Positions 8,223 through 16,987 of a stretch of 46,066 nt of DNA are shown here, in pieces (positions within the stretch are counted from its first letter, which is position 1; every line of letters begins with the position of its first letter). The notes beneath the pieces are model-generated. The model worked only from the letters and a program-made list of their open reading frames with translations. It was not told the origin of the DNA and searched no databases. A program made the position numbers and the translations under genes. The DNA comes from Novipirellula artificiosorum (GTDB lineage: Bacteria > Planctomycetota > Planctomycetia > Pirellulales > Pirellulaceae). The stretch lies in contig NZ_SJPV01000026.1 in assembly GCF_007860135.1 (NCBI RefSeq), forward strand, positions 436 through 46,501. The letters are read 5' to 3'.

Positions 8223-10472
8223 TTACGGTTTCTCCATTTGCCAATTCCCTGGCGAGGCTTCGAACCAGGCGGCACCGAGATCCCGGTCGACGCGAATTTC
8301 GCGTGTGCTGGATTCGCCAGCCCGTCGTAAGTGCCAAACGCCGGCCGTGAGATCGGCGACCAACACGCCGGTTTTACCGGGGCCGGAAACCTCGATCGTT
8401 ACCGGGTGTGAGGAACGTTGACCGTCGCGGCGGAAGAGCACCAAGCGGTTGCCTTCCGGACGTTCGATGAATGAGCCCACACGATCTGCTCGATCAACGA
8501 GCTGCACGGGAAGTCGTCCTGGAGCGGTTGGGTCGGTGACTTGCATCACGGTCAAAAACAGATCCTCGTTCGCGGTAGCTTTCGGCGACAACTCGATGCG
8601 CCACGCGCCAGGCTCCAGTGAACTCCTTTCCAAACGGGCAGGTTCCGTGTCGTTTGCGTAGTTCATGCCGAAGACCCAAAACTCCTTGCCTGGCCCGCCG
8701 ACGCTGGTCAATACCTGGTTGTCCGCCCGAGGCAACAGCACGTCCAACGTCATTCGGCCTCGTTGGTCATGCTGTGTGCAGTCGACAACAGCCGAAGATC
8801 CATGGATGCGAGGCTCTTCCTGGGTATGCAGCAGCCAGGACTTGCGAAAATCGGGATCCGCACTCACGACGCGGTCCAGCACGACCAAGGCCGCCGGCAC
8901 TTGCTCGTCCTGCAGATTCAAAAAGACGAAGGAACGCGTCACTTGTTGTACCTTGTCACTATAGGCATCGGTAATGTCTCCCGTCAGCAACGTGAATTCC
9001 GGTCTCTGCGAATCGGGGCCAAAACCGTGTGCGAGCACTTGGCCGGTACGATAGCCCTTGGCCGGATCGAGCAGGACTTCGAGCGAACGGGCTTCGCTGC
9101 GGTTGCCTGCCAGCCGCTGACCGCCGTCGTTGCCGTAGTCGCTCCTGCCAAAACGCTCCTGAGGATCATAAACCAGCAGGCTGTTGTGCGCGATGGTCCG
9201 CCAGTAGTAGTTCTGGCAATGGGGACTGCCATACTGGCCCGACGAACCGGAGTACAACCCCGAATCGATCGCCAACGCCCCTTTGTAGTAGATTTGAAAT
9301 GCCCCGGCGTCCAAGTGCTGGTGGTTCACAAAGTTGTACTCATTGATCTTCATCTCGGCGATGACCGCATCCTGATCCCATCCGGTCCGAGCCACCATCC
9401 ATCCAAAAGGCGAACTGAAGTATCGCGACAACGGGAGGTCGTTGAGTGGCTTGGCCTGAAGTTGCGTGTCACGCCAAAGAAACTCGAAGATGGCTTCGCT
9501 GTCGCTCGTGCCTCCTTGGTTTTGGAACTGCGTCAGCAGCGTGCCGTCGCCATAGTAGCTGGCGGTAAACAGCGTGCCCACAAATTCGCTCCACGGTTGG
9601 CCCCGCGGGCTGCTGGTCTTGAAGGTGTCACCGGCCCGAAGCCGCTGACCATCCGGCCGAGTGGTATAGACCCACAGATACGGGACAAACTGTTGCTCCG
9701 GGTTGTAGACATTCCCCGCACCCAACCGGTCGAAAATCCACAACGGATAGGTGTCCCAACTGTAGCGGTGCGCCCCGTAGGAATCGCCTTGGTGATAAGC
9801 ATGGCCATGATAGAACCAATTACGGGCCGGCAAATGTTCGCGAAAGAACCGTCCGGCTGCCAATTCATACATTTCCGGGAACTCGTCGTAGATGGCAATA
9901 CCCGCGGACAGCATGTCTCGCATGATCATCGCTTCGGAGCTATGGCCGGTAACCGAGCCTTGATGCACGGGCGGATACTCGCACTCCAACGTCTTCGCCA
10001 GCCGCACCAACTCGGTAATGAACGCCTGCTTGTCATCCGCTGTCAGCAGCGGATACAGCCAGTCATAGACGATGGCCCCCGTGACCATCATCCGCCCCGT
10101 TTCGCGGCAGGCATCCTGGCGGTCCGCCAATTCGGTACGTTTCAGCAACGCCAGAGCTCGTTCGATCGTATCGCGGCCTTCCGCCGGGTTTGGCTTGCAC
10201 AGATACTGCAACGCCTTCCACTCGACTTGGCCCTGCGGAGACTTTCTGGCCATTGCCTCCAGCCGTTTCACAACCGACTCAAGCACCGGATCCTGTAGCC
10301 TTGCGGGCAACGGTGCCACGTTTTCCGCTTGCAGATACAGACGCGGATGTTCACCCGGCGGAACCGGGATTCTTGTTCCAGCGACGTTCTGCCAGGTCAT
10401 TTCAGCCCCGGCGGAAATCGACATCAGAGCGGCGAGTGCGACCGCGACAGCATAGGGGAAGGGTTTGTTCAT
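8223..10472 (-). CDS. Heparinase II/III-type polysaccharide lyase
   Basis: The product is a 749-residue secreted protein with a signal peptide (about residues 1-23, ending SAGA). It resembles heparinase II-type lyases, which cleave uronic-acid-containing polysaccharides by β-elimination. An α/α toroid forms the first half, and an anti-parallel β domain follows (Pfam Hepar_II_III region). Residues in the expected active-site positions are visible: His177 in GHSSE, Tyr232/Tyr237 in DSYGAHRYSWD, and the NHQHLDAG motif (His384, His386). The start at 10472 is chosen over an ORF start at 10565 because GAGG lies 8 bases before it and the signal peptide starts there. It follows the PQQ-like propeller gene at 195 bases on the same strand. 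The substrate (heparin-like, alginate or other uronan) cannot be told. Confidence 0.82.
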   Translation of the reverse strand: MNKPFPYAVAVALAALMSISAGAEMTWQNVAGTRIPVPPGEHPRLYLQAENVAPLPARLQDPVLESVVKRLEAMARKSPQGQVEWKALQYLCKPNPAEGRDTIERALALLKRTELADRQDACRETGRMMVTGAIVYDWLYPLLTADDKQAFITELVRLAKTLECEYPPVHQGSVTGHSSEAMIMRDMLSAGIAIYDEFPEMYELAAGRFFREHLPARNWFYHGHAYHQGDSYGAHRYSWDTYPLWIFDRLGAGNVYNPEQQFVPYLWVYTTRPDGQRLRAGDTFKTSSPRGQPWSEFVGTLFTASYYGDGTLLTQFQNQGGTSDSEAIFEFLWRDTQLQAKPLNDLPLSRYFSSPFGWMVARTGWDQDAVIAEMKINEYNFVNHQHLDAGAFQIYYKGALAIDSGLYSGSSGQYGSPHCQNYYWRTIAHNSLLVYDPQERFGRSDYGNDGGQRLAGNRSEARSLEVLLDPAKGYRTGQVLAHGFGPDSQRPEFTLLTGDITDAYSDKVQQVTRSFVFLNLQDEQVPAALVVLDRVVSADPDFRKSWLLHTQEEPRIHGSSAVVDCTQHDQRGRMTLDVLLPRADNQVLTSVGGPGKEFWVFGMNYANDTEPARLERSSLEPGAWRIELSPKATANEDLFLTVMQVTDPTAPGRLPVQLVDRADRVGSFIERPEGNRLVLFRRDGQRSSHPVTIEVSGPGKTGVLVADLTAGVWHLRRAGESSTREIRVDRDLGAAWFEASPGNWQMEKP

Positions 10473-10667
10473 TCTCAAATCCTCGATGACCGGGAAGCCG
10501 ATGGAGTGCGTCGGCAGCGTGCTGTGGCGGGATAGTCGTTCTCTCATAGAACGTCCTACAACCATGTCTCGTTCGTCCCAACGTCAGTCGCCCAACGCGT
10601 TTGCGAATCACCGTCGAACGCCCTCTCCGCAGCATACGCCGATTTCATCTTCCGAAACACGGTGACA

Positions 10668-11912
10668 CTAGTTGCCGATGCAGTACAGGTATTTGTCGCT
10701 GCGCAGAAATAGCTTACCTCCGTCGACGATCGGGCTGGCGTTGAACGTGCTGCGATCTTCAAGTTCGTTATGAGCGAGTTGCTCGAACTCGGGCTTGGCT
10801 GCCAAGACGTACGTGCCGCCAGAACGAGTGACAATGTAGAGTTTGCCGTCACCTACCAAGGGAGATGCATAGGGTTGGCCGCGGAAGCGTTCTGCATACA
10901 CCACTTCGCCGTCATCCATCCGTACGCAGTAGGCGATGTTGTTGCGGTCGCTGACCCAATACAGGTGACCGTCGTGAATGACCGGAGACACAACGTTTGC
11001 CCCCGCCTTGGCTTCCCACAAACGGTGCGTCTCGGTGACGTCACCTCGACCGCCAGCTCGTATCGCAATCGCTCGCGAGGTTCGGCCGCCGATGACATAG
11101 ACAATACCCTCTTGCGAGATGGCACTTGGGCAAACGTAGTCTGGAATTCCGTCGCAGTTCCACAACGGCTCGCCCGTGTCAGGGTCGAATGCAAGAATCG
11201 CTCCCTTGACGCTGACCACCAGTTCCTGCTTGCCACCGCCAACATCCACCAAGTGCGGCGTATTCCAAGACGAGTCCATTCCGCCAGCGCGCCAAACTTC
11301 TTTACCATTGGCCTTGTTGATCGCGACTAAGGAACCACTTTCGACACTCGCGTTAATGATGACAAGATTCTTGTACAACACGGGTGATGTTCCACTGCCC
11401 CAACCGTGAGTTTTGTCACCGACATCGGCCTGCCAGAGCTTCTTGCCATTGAGATCAAACTTCAACACGCCCGTCTTGCCAAAGAAGACATAAAGATGCT
11501 CGCCATCGGTCGCCGGAGTTTGAGCCGCGTAGCCGTGGTCTCGTACTCGTTCGGATTCCGGCAGTCTAGGCTGGATGTGCTTGTCCCAGACAATCTTTCC
11601 GTCGGTTTTGAGGCAAACAAGGTGCAGCATCAAATCCTCCATCCTCCCGGGGTTTTCGCGGTCGATCCCGTAGCCGCTGTAGCAGGTCACATACAATCGA
11701 TCACCAAGCAAAATCGGACTTGAGGCGCCATAACCGGGAAGCTCCGTCTTCCAAGCAAGATTCTCCGTCTCGCTCCACCTCAACGGCAGATTCACTTCAC
11801 TCGTAGCGCCGTGCCCGCCAGGGCCGCGAAACTGGCGCCATTCGGCGACAGCTGAATTCGACAGGAAGATCGACGCAATAACCGTCATGACGAGATCGAA
11901 AGGAAGTCTCAT
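10668..11912 (-). CDS. Secreted PQQ-like β-propeller repeat protein
   Basis: The product is 414 residues with a signal peptide (residues 1-23) followed by WRQFRGPGGHGATSE, the usual opening of planctomycete PQQ-binding-like propellers. Repeated blades of the type LVAINKANGKEVWR, ILAFDPDTGEPLWN and VRMDDGEVVYAERF support a β-propeller of about seven or eight blades. Such proteins resemble the propeller of quinoprotein dehydrogenases and of BamB but usually lack a proven cofactor. I see no catalytic residues that would establish a PQQ enzyme. It probably lies upstream of the lyase gene in one transcript. A role as a periplasmic scaffold or as a sugar/alcohol dehydrogenase remains open. Confidence 0.85.
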   Translation of the reverse strand: MRLPFDLVMTVIASIFLSNSAVAEWRQFRGPGGHGATSEVNLPLRWSETENLAWKTELPGYGASSPILLGDRLYVTCYSGYGIDRENPGRMEDLMLHLVCLKTDGKIVWDKHIQPRLPESERVRDHGYAAQTPATDGEHLYVFFGKTGVLKFDLNGKKLWQADVGDKTHGWGSGTSPVLYKNLVIINASVESGSLVAINKANGKEVWRAGGMDSSWNTPHLVDVGGGKQELVVSVKGAILAFDPDTGEPLWNCDGIPDYVCPSAISQEGIVYVIGGRTSRAIAIRAGGRGDVTETHRLWEAKAGANVVSPVIHDGHLYWVSDRNNIAYCVRMDDGEVVYAERFRGQPYASPLVGDGKLYIVTRSGGTYVLAAKPEFEQLAHNELEDRSTFNASPIVDGGKLFLRSDKYLYCIGN

Positions 11913-12065
11913 GGTTTTCTCGCTGTGGGAAGGGGATTGGCGGGTGACCGGTGAGGCAAAGCTCGCCCAGCGTCAGTCCACCGGGCCTCGCAAATGGTCT
12001 TGAAGTCATTCTACCTCGCGGATGCTCTCAAGCACACTCCACCAAAGGCTGTGCAATGGAGGGGA

Positions 12066-12230
12066 AGGCTTCGCCGGGCGGGCGTTCAGGCAACCTGGGT
12101 GACGGCTAATGAAGTTTACGGTGGAGACTCAAAGTTGTCTCACTCATGTTGGCACAGAGGGGAATTGCTGGAAAAACGAGGCATAGGCTATGTTGTCTGT
12201 GTGTCATGCACAGCAACCTCACTACAAAAC
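12066..12230 (+). pseudogene. IS701-like transposase remnant
   Basis: In the + frame through 12096 the sequence reads TWVTANEVYGGDSKL, then LLEKRGIGYVVCVSC. This strongly resembles the DDE-domain segment of IS701/IS4-type transposases (family form roughly WVTADEVYG...L...GIGYVLAV). Only about 55 residues survive, and there is no start, no upstream catalytic domain and no visible terminal inverted repeats. It fills most of the 358-base gap between the PQQ-like gene and the kinase gene. The rest of that gap (11913-12065 and 12231-12270) shows nothing else. Confidence 0.65.
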
Positions 12231-12270
12231 TCGCAGACACTCGATAAATAGGTAAAGCGCAACTGTAGTA

Positions 12271-15200
12271 CTAACTCGTCGAACGCTCCATTTGTGCGAG
12301 GGCGGCGGTCGCTCGCAGTTCGAGTGACACGGCTTTTTGCTTCTTGGCAATCTCGATGGCTTGGCGATACCATGCAGCCGCATCGATTCTTGAGACTCCT
12401 TTCCGATTTGCGAGTTCTCCGCGAAGTCTCGCAATTTCGGACTCGTAGAACCGTTCTCCGGTTTCGTTGGCGAAGGCCTGTGCTTCGTCCAATGCGCCCT
12501 TGGCTTGATCGAGATCGCCGGCGTTGATCCAGGCTTGAGCTAGAAGCGTCAGCAAGTAGTGGCATCCCGCTCCACTTCCAGAGGCTCGCCACTGCCGGAT
12601 GCCCTCGCGAATCGTTGTTGTCGCCCCCAGAGTATCCCCACGTTGGCCTTGTACCCAGCCTCGGATTGCTAGCGTCCAAGCATTCCAAAACGGGAAGCCA
12701 AACTGCTGTCCGAGTTCATCTGAAAGGTCACACGTCCGCTCCGTACGATCGACATCGCCGCAGAATTGGTGAATCCATTGAGAAAACCCAACGGGCAAGA
12801 TGTAGGCGATCGGATGGTTCAACTTCAGGCCCTCGTCGATGGCTTGCTCGGATTCCGTCAGGGCTCGTTCCGTGTCTCCCATCAACCACAGGACTATCGA
12901 CAAGTACGTTCGGCTTGTAACCCATGGATCGGCCGTATCGATCTTCGCGACCTCTGCTCTCAGTTCGGGAGTCGTTTCAATTGCCAGAACCTTTTCAAGA
13001 TGCTTGCGGGCGAGTGATAGTTCGCCTTTGTAGACGAAAGTCGAACCCGCTACACGATTGGCAACGACGATCAGGCTTTCCAAACCCGTCTGCGACGATA
13101 GCGTTAGCAGTTGGCTTGCCAACTCACTGGCTTTTTCCAACTGCGCCTGCATCATAAAGTAGCGACACAACCCAATCAGTACCGAAACTGTCTCCAGCGG
13201 ATCATTCAGACGGTTGCACAACTCCAGTGCAAGCTCATAGTTCTCACGAACTTCGGGAGAAATGTAGCCGTGAATAACCTGCAGGTGGATGCCAAGGAGG
13301 CTTCGTATTTGCACTTCACGTTTCATGCGCGAAGCCGAGTCATCAAGCTTCTTGAGACTTTCCAGGGCGAAGATCAAGTGGCGCTTCGCTTCCTGGTGTG
13401 CCGCACGGCTGGTGGCATTGTCGGCGGCTCGTTGCGAGTAATCCACTGACTTTTCCCAGCAGTTCGCCTGGGTGAAGTGATGGGCAAGTACTTCAGGGTT
13501 CTGGCTGCACAATTCGGGGAACTGTTCTTCCGAGACGGTCGCGATCTTGAGATGGACGTCCCTGCGATCTTTCTCGATCATCGCGTGGTACGCGACGTCT
13601 TGGATCAGTGCATGTTTGAACGTGTACCTTGCAAACTCACCATGCCCGTATCGATAGACCAATTCAGTACGCACCAACTTGTCAAGATCGTGCTGAAGAT
13701 GCGATTCTGGAATACCTGATACTGCGGCGGCCAAGTCGAAACGAAATTCGCGACCGATCGCTGCCCCAATCTGAACCACATCGATGTTAAGGTCGATCTG
13801 GTCTAGCCTCGCTAGCAAAAGCTCTTGAAGCGTCTCAGGAACATCACCGATGGCGAAATTCTCAGATTGGATCATCGACGCGAGTTCTTCGACAAACAAC
13901 GGCACGCCGTCGGTGCGGCTTGCCAACAGACTCTCCATCTCGGCGGGGATCGTCTCCAACGCCGAACACCGCAGAATCATTTCGCCGACATTCTGCTGAC
14001 TCAGTCCGCCCAGCTCGATAAATTCGAAGTTCGAGTGTTTCTGCCAAGGTGACTGGAACTCAGGTCGGCAGGTCGCGACAACAAGAATTCGGTCGTTCAA
14101 CCCGCGTGAAAGCAATCGGTCAATCAGCTCGAGGCTGGATGGATCGATCCAGTGAAGGTCCTCGATAGCGAACAAGAGAGGTTGTCGATGTGCACAACGT
14201 GACAACCACTCCAGTACGAGCCGAAAGGTCTTTTCCTTCTTTTGTTGTGGAGAAAGCTCCAGCGGCGGATAGCACCCGGCAAGAGGTATCGACAGCAGTG
14301 CCGCCATCAACGCAACTTCTTCGTCCCCCTCAATTCCCAAATCATCCAGGTGGCGCACCAGTCTGCTGAGTTGTTTGATCGGAAGGAGCTCATCGCTAAA
14401 ACCAAGTGTTTGTTCTAAGAAACCGATGGCCGGGTGCAAACTGGTGGCTTGACGTTGCGGGTCGGCGAACCAGTCAACAATCATCGCATCTGGGGTCCTT
14501 GCATCAGGCGATTCTCTCAATACATGTTGCTTCAATTCATACACCAGTCGCGATTTCCCGATTCCCGCTTCACCTTGAATCAAAATCGCAGTGCCTTCGC
14601 CACTACACACCTTCCCCCAGTTTCCGACCAACCGATGGATTTCCGATTCACGACCAACCAGTGACGTGAGTCTCCCGCGCACACGTGCAGCATCAAACCG
14701 CCCTCGAATCCGTTCGGAGACCACCTGATGCAACCGAATTTCGTCACCGCCCCTAAGTCGATGCGACTTTGCGGATACGAAGTCAAAGTAGTCACGAACC
14801 AGCCGATGTGTGTCCTCTGTTGCGACGACCGTGTCGGCGCGGGAGACCAAGGCGATTTGCTTGACGACCGTTCGCACGCGACCGGACAAGGAGACCGATT
14901 CATCGTCGTTTAATCGGACGATTGCCATGTCGGTGTGGATGACCACCGATACAGAAAGTCGCACACCTTTCGTTCGGTGCAGTTTCGAATTGAAGGCCGT
15001 GGATTCTTGCTGAAGCTCGAGTGCCGCACGCACCGCTCGCTGTGTCGCGTTTTCAACGGACACGGGAAAACCAAAGCAGGCTAGCAGACCTTGATCGGTC
15101 ATTTGAACGATTTGACCCAGGTGGCGAGCGGCGATGTCACGACAAAGTTCTTGAAAATCTTCGAGGATCTGGTTCTGTTCCCCCAGTTCCAGGAGACGCA

Positions 15201-16188
15201 AAATCTCGGCCGATTCATACACATCACTACTGAACTGTACAACGGTGACGCGACGGCGTGTCGCCCGATGCGAGCGGGAAACCGACGAATCGGTGCGATG
15301 CGAATGTAGAGCAATCGGTTTGACGAGGTGGTTTGTCTCGCGGAGTATTTGCTCAGGATTCCGCAATGCTTCACGCAGGTGCGCTGCAAAATCATCGGCC
15401 GTCGTGTACCGGTCAGGAAAGTCCTTTGCCATCGACTTCATGCAGATCGCTTCAAGAACGGGCGGCAAATTCCGAATCAATTGTCGGGGCGGTTGCGGAT
15501 CATCTTCGCGAATTTGCTTGATCAGCGTACTTGATTGACCGGATCGAAAGGGGGTCTGCCCGGTCAGCATTTCATAGAGGATGACGCCCAACGCGTAGAT
15601 GTCCGTCCTGCCGTCGATGCGATGCCCTTCACCAATGACCTGCTCGGGGGCCATGTAAGCAAATGTGCCGGCGACAATGCCTTTCTGACGTTTCTGTAGC
15701 TCGTGAGGTACGTCGTTGATGGCGAGATTAAAATCGATAATGACGGGTGATCGTCCACCGACCAGAATGATGTTCTCTGGTTTCAAGTCGCGATGCACGA
15801 CTCGGTACGCATGTGCGTGTGCGAGCGCGTCGGCCAAGGCGATCGCAATTCGAATCGATTCGTTGACATTCGGCCGATGGTCTTGCAAGAATTGTCGCAA
15901 GCTTGGTCCGTCAAGGTGTTCTGAAACGATGTAGCAATTTCCATCGGATTGGCCCGCATCGAGAACCGACACGATCCCTGAGTGGGAAAGCTGGCCAAGC
16001 GAGCGGGCTTCGTTCAAAACATCCCGCTGTTGATGACGGTCAACCCGAGGAACCTTGACGGCGACCTGACGCTCGTGAACCGGATCGAAGGCAAGGTAAA
16101 CGGAACCGAATGCACCTTGTCCTAGTCGCGATCGGATTTCGTAGGGGCCGATGTTCGTCGGTCGCTCAGGTTCGATTACCGACGTCAT
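12271..16188 (-). CDS. Ser/Thr kinase, cyclase-like, AAA ATPase and TPR fusion
   Basis: The product is a 1305-residue, probably cytoplasmic, signalling protein. Residues 14-275 form a Hanks-type kinase: glycine loop RLGQGAFGSVY, Lys45 in VAVKVP, HRDLKPEN (132-139) and AYMAPEQ. The metal-binding DFG is DFN (152-154), an unusual change. Residues 311-490 resemble a class III nucleotide cyclase domain with poorly kept metal positions. Residues 508-800 are a STAND-like ATPase with Walker A GEAGIGKS (539-546) and Walker B LLFAIEDL (671-678). The remainder is TPR-like helical repeats. The architecture matches proteins annotated elsewhere as kinase/cyclase fusions. Its ATG overlaps the sigma factor stop by 4 bases, so it is translationally coupled and may control that sigma factor. 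Confidence 0.87.
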   Translation of the reverse strand: MTSVIEPERPTNIGPYEIRSRLGQGAFGSVYLAFDPVHERQVAVKVPRVDRHQQRDVLNEARSLGQLSHSGIVSVLDAGQSDGNCYIVSEHLDGPSLRQFLQDHRPNVNESIRIAIALADALAHAHAYRVVHRDLKPENIILVGGRSPVIIDFNLAINDVPHELQKRQKGIVAGTFAYMAPEQVIGEGHRIDGRTDIYALGVILYEMLTGQTPFRSGQSSTLIKQIREDDPQPPRQLIRNLPPVLEAICMKSMAKDFPDRYTTADDFAAHLREALRNPEQILRETNHLVKPIALHSHRTDSSVSRSHRATRRRVTVVQFSSDVYESAEILRLLELGEQNQILEDFQELCRDIAARHLGQIVQMTDQGLLACFGFPVSVENATQRAVRAALELQQESTAFNSKLHRTKGVRLSVSVVIHTDMAIVRLNDDESVSLSGRVRTVVKQIALVSRADTVVATEDTHRLVRDYFDFVSAKSHRLRGGDEIRLHQVVSERIRGRFDAARVRGRLTSLVGRESEIHRLVGNWGKVCSGEGTAILIQGEAGIGKSRLVYELKQHVLRESPDARTPDAMIVDWFADPQRQATSLHPAIGFLEQTLGFSDELLPIKQLSRLVRHLDDLGIEGDEEVALMAALLSIPLAGCYPPLELSPQQKKEKTFRLVLEWLSRCAHRQPLLFAIEDLHWIDPSSLELIDRLLSRGLNDRILVVATCRPEFQSPWQKHSNFEFIELGGLSQQNVGEMILRCSALETIPAEMESLLASRTDGVPLFVEELASMIQSENFAIGDVPETLQELLLARLDQIDLNIDVVQIGAAIGREFRFDLAAAVSGIPESHLQHDLDKLVRTELVYRYGHGEFARYTFKHALIQDVAYHAMIEKDRRDVHLKIATVSEEQFPELCSQNPEVLAHHFTQANCWEKSVDYSQRAADNATSRAAHQEAKRHLIFALESLKKLDDSASRMKREVQIRSLLGIHLQVIHGYISPEVRENYELALELCNRLNDPLETVSVLIGLCRYFMMQAQLEKASELASQLLTLSSQTGLESLIVVANRVAGSTFVYKGELSLARKHLEKVLAIETTPELRAEVAKIDTADPWVTSRTYLSIVLWLMGDTERALTESEQAIDEGLKLNHPIAYILPVGFSQWIHQFCGDVDRTERTCDLSDELGQQFGFPFWNAWTLAIRGWVQGQRGDTLGATTTIREGIRQWRASGSGAGCHYLLTLLAQAWINAGDLDQAKGALDEAQAFANETGERFYESEIARLRGELANRKGVSRIDAAAWYRQAIEIAKKQKAVSLELRATAALAQMERSTS

Positions 16189-16796
16189 TCATCTGCTCCT
16201 TCTGCTGACCAGATCTGTCGAATCAAATTGAGCCTTCGTTCCACGCTGCGTCTCGAAAACTCAATTCGTGTTGCAATCTCGTCCACCGAGTAGCCTTCGA
16301 TTCTCAGTAACGCGATGGTTTGCAAAATATCGTCTTCCAGTGAATCCATCAGATGCTGGCAGTCGGCGGAAAACTGGGCCAGTGTGCCTCGAGAATCAGG
16401 CACTTGTTCAAGTCCGCGATTGGAAATGTCACCAAAAACAGATTCACCACTCACTTTGCCTCCACCTCGCTTTTGCCTCGATTGTTCCCGCACATAGCTT
16501 CTTGCTTTTCGTGAAGAAATACAAAAAAGCAACTTCCATAGTTCATCTTCACCGGTAATTTCACCCAACGATCCGCGAGTGGCACCCGCACAAAAACTCT
16601 TGAACGCACTAAGAGCAACATCTTCCTCGTCCAGGACGCGGCGCAGGTGACTGGGCAGCTTCTGACGCGCGTACGCCAGCAGCCGAGGGTAAACGTACTC
16701 CCAAAGCTCCGTCGTCGCGGATTGGTCCCCCTCCTCAACCGCACGAAGGCAGCGATTAACGTTATCAGAGGAATCGGAGAGCTTTGACATGCACAA
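16185..16796 (-). CDS. ECF-type RNA polymerase sigma factor
   Basis: The product is 203 residues. Region 2 is at about residues 20-90 (LWEYVYPRLLAYARQKLP, then FKSFCAGA) and region 4 at about 160-200 (GYSVDEIATRIEFSRRSVER), a helix-turn-helix. The type is common in planctomycetes as a partner of Ser/Thr kinases. No anti-sigma factor lies next to it. Instead the kinase/AAA/TPR gene starts inside its stop codon (ATGA overlap), which suggests that phosphorylation or protein contact replaces an anti-sigma factor (inference). Two in-frame starts exist at 16796 and 16790. The giant gene ends 191 bases upstream on the same strand, and a promoter should lie in that gap. Confidence 0.88.
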   Translation of the reverse strand: MCMSKLSDSSDNVNRCLRAVEEGDQSATTELWEYVYPRLLAYARQKLPSHLRRVLDEEDVALSAFKSFCAGATRGSLGEITGEDELWKLLFCISSRKARSYVREQSRQKRGGGKVSGESVFGDISNRGLEQVPDSRGTLAQFSADCQHLMDSLEDDILQTIALLRIEGYSVDEIATRIEFSRRSVERRLNLIRQIWSAEGADE

Positions 16797-16987
16797 CGAA
16801 TGACGAGAGACAAGGATGAGATCCTGGCAGTATAACCTACTCGCGTCGTGTGCATGACAAATCGGTATTCGCTTTGCTCGACCGCCGGCTAATGGCTTAA
16901 CACGCCTTCAGCGTAATAGACGCCGGCAATCGTCAGCTTCAACAAGTGATATTGCAGCGAGCTTTCGTCTTGAGCCGCGTTCGACAT

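Noticed and set aside
8763..10298. A 511-codon open frame on the + strand
   Set aside because: It is antisense to the heparinase-type lyase, which has a signal peptide, a ribosome binding site and active-site motifs. The + frame has no family motif.
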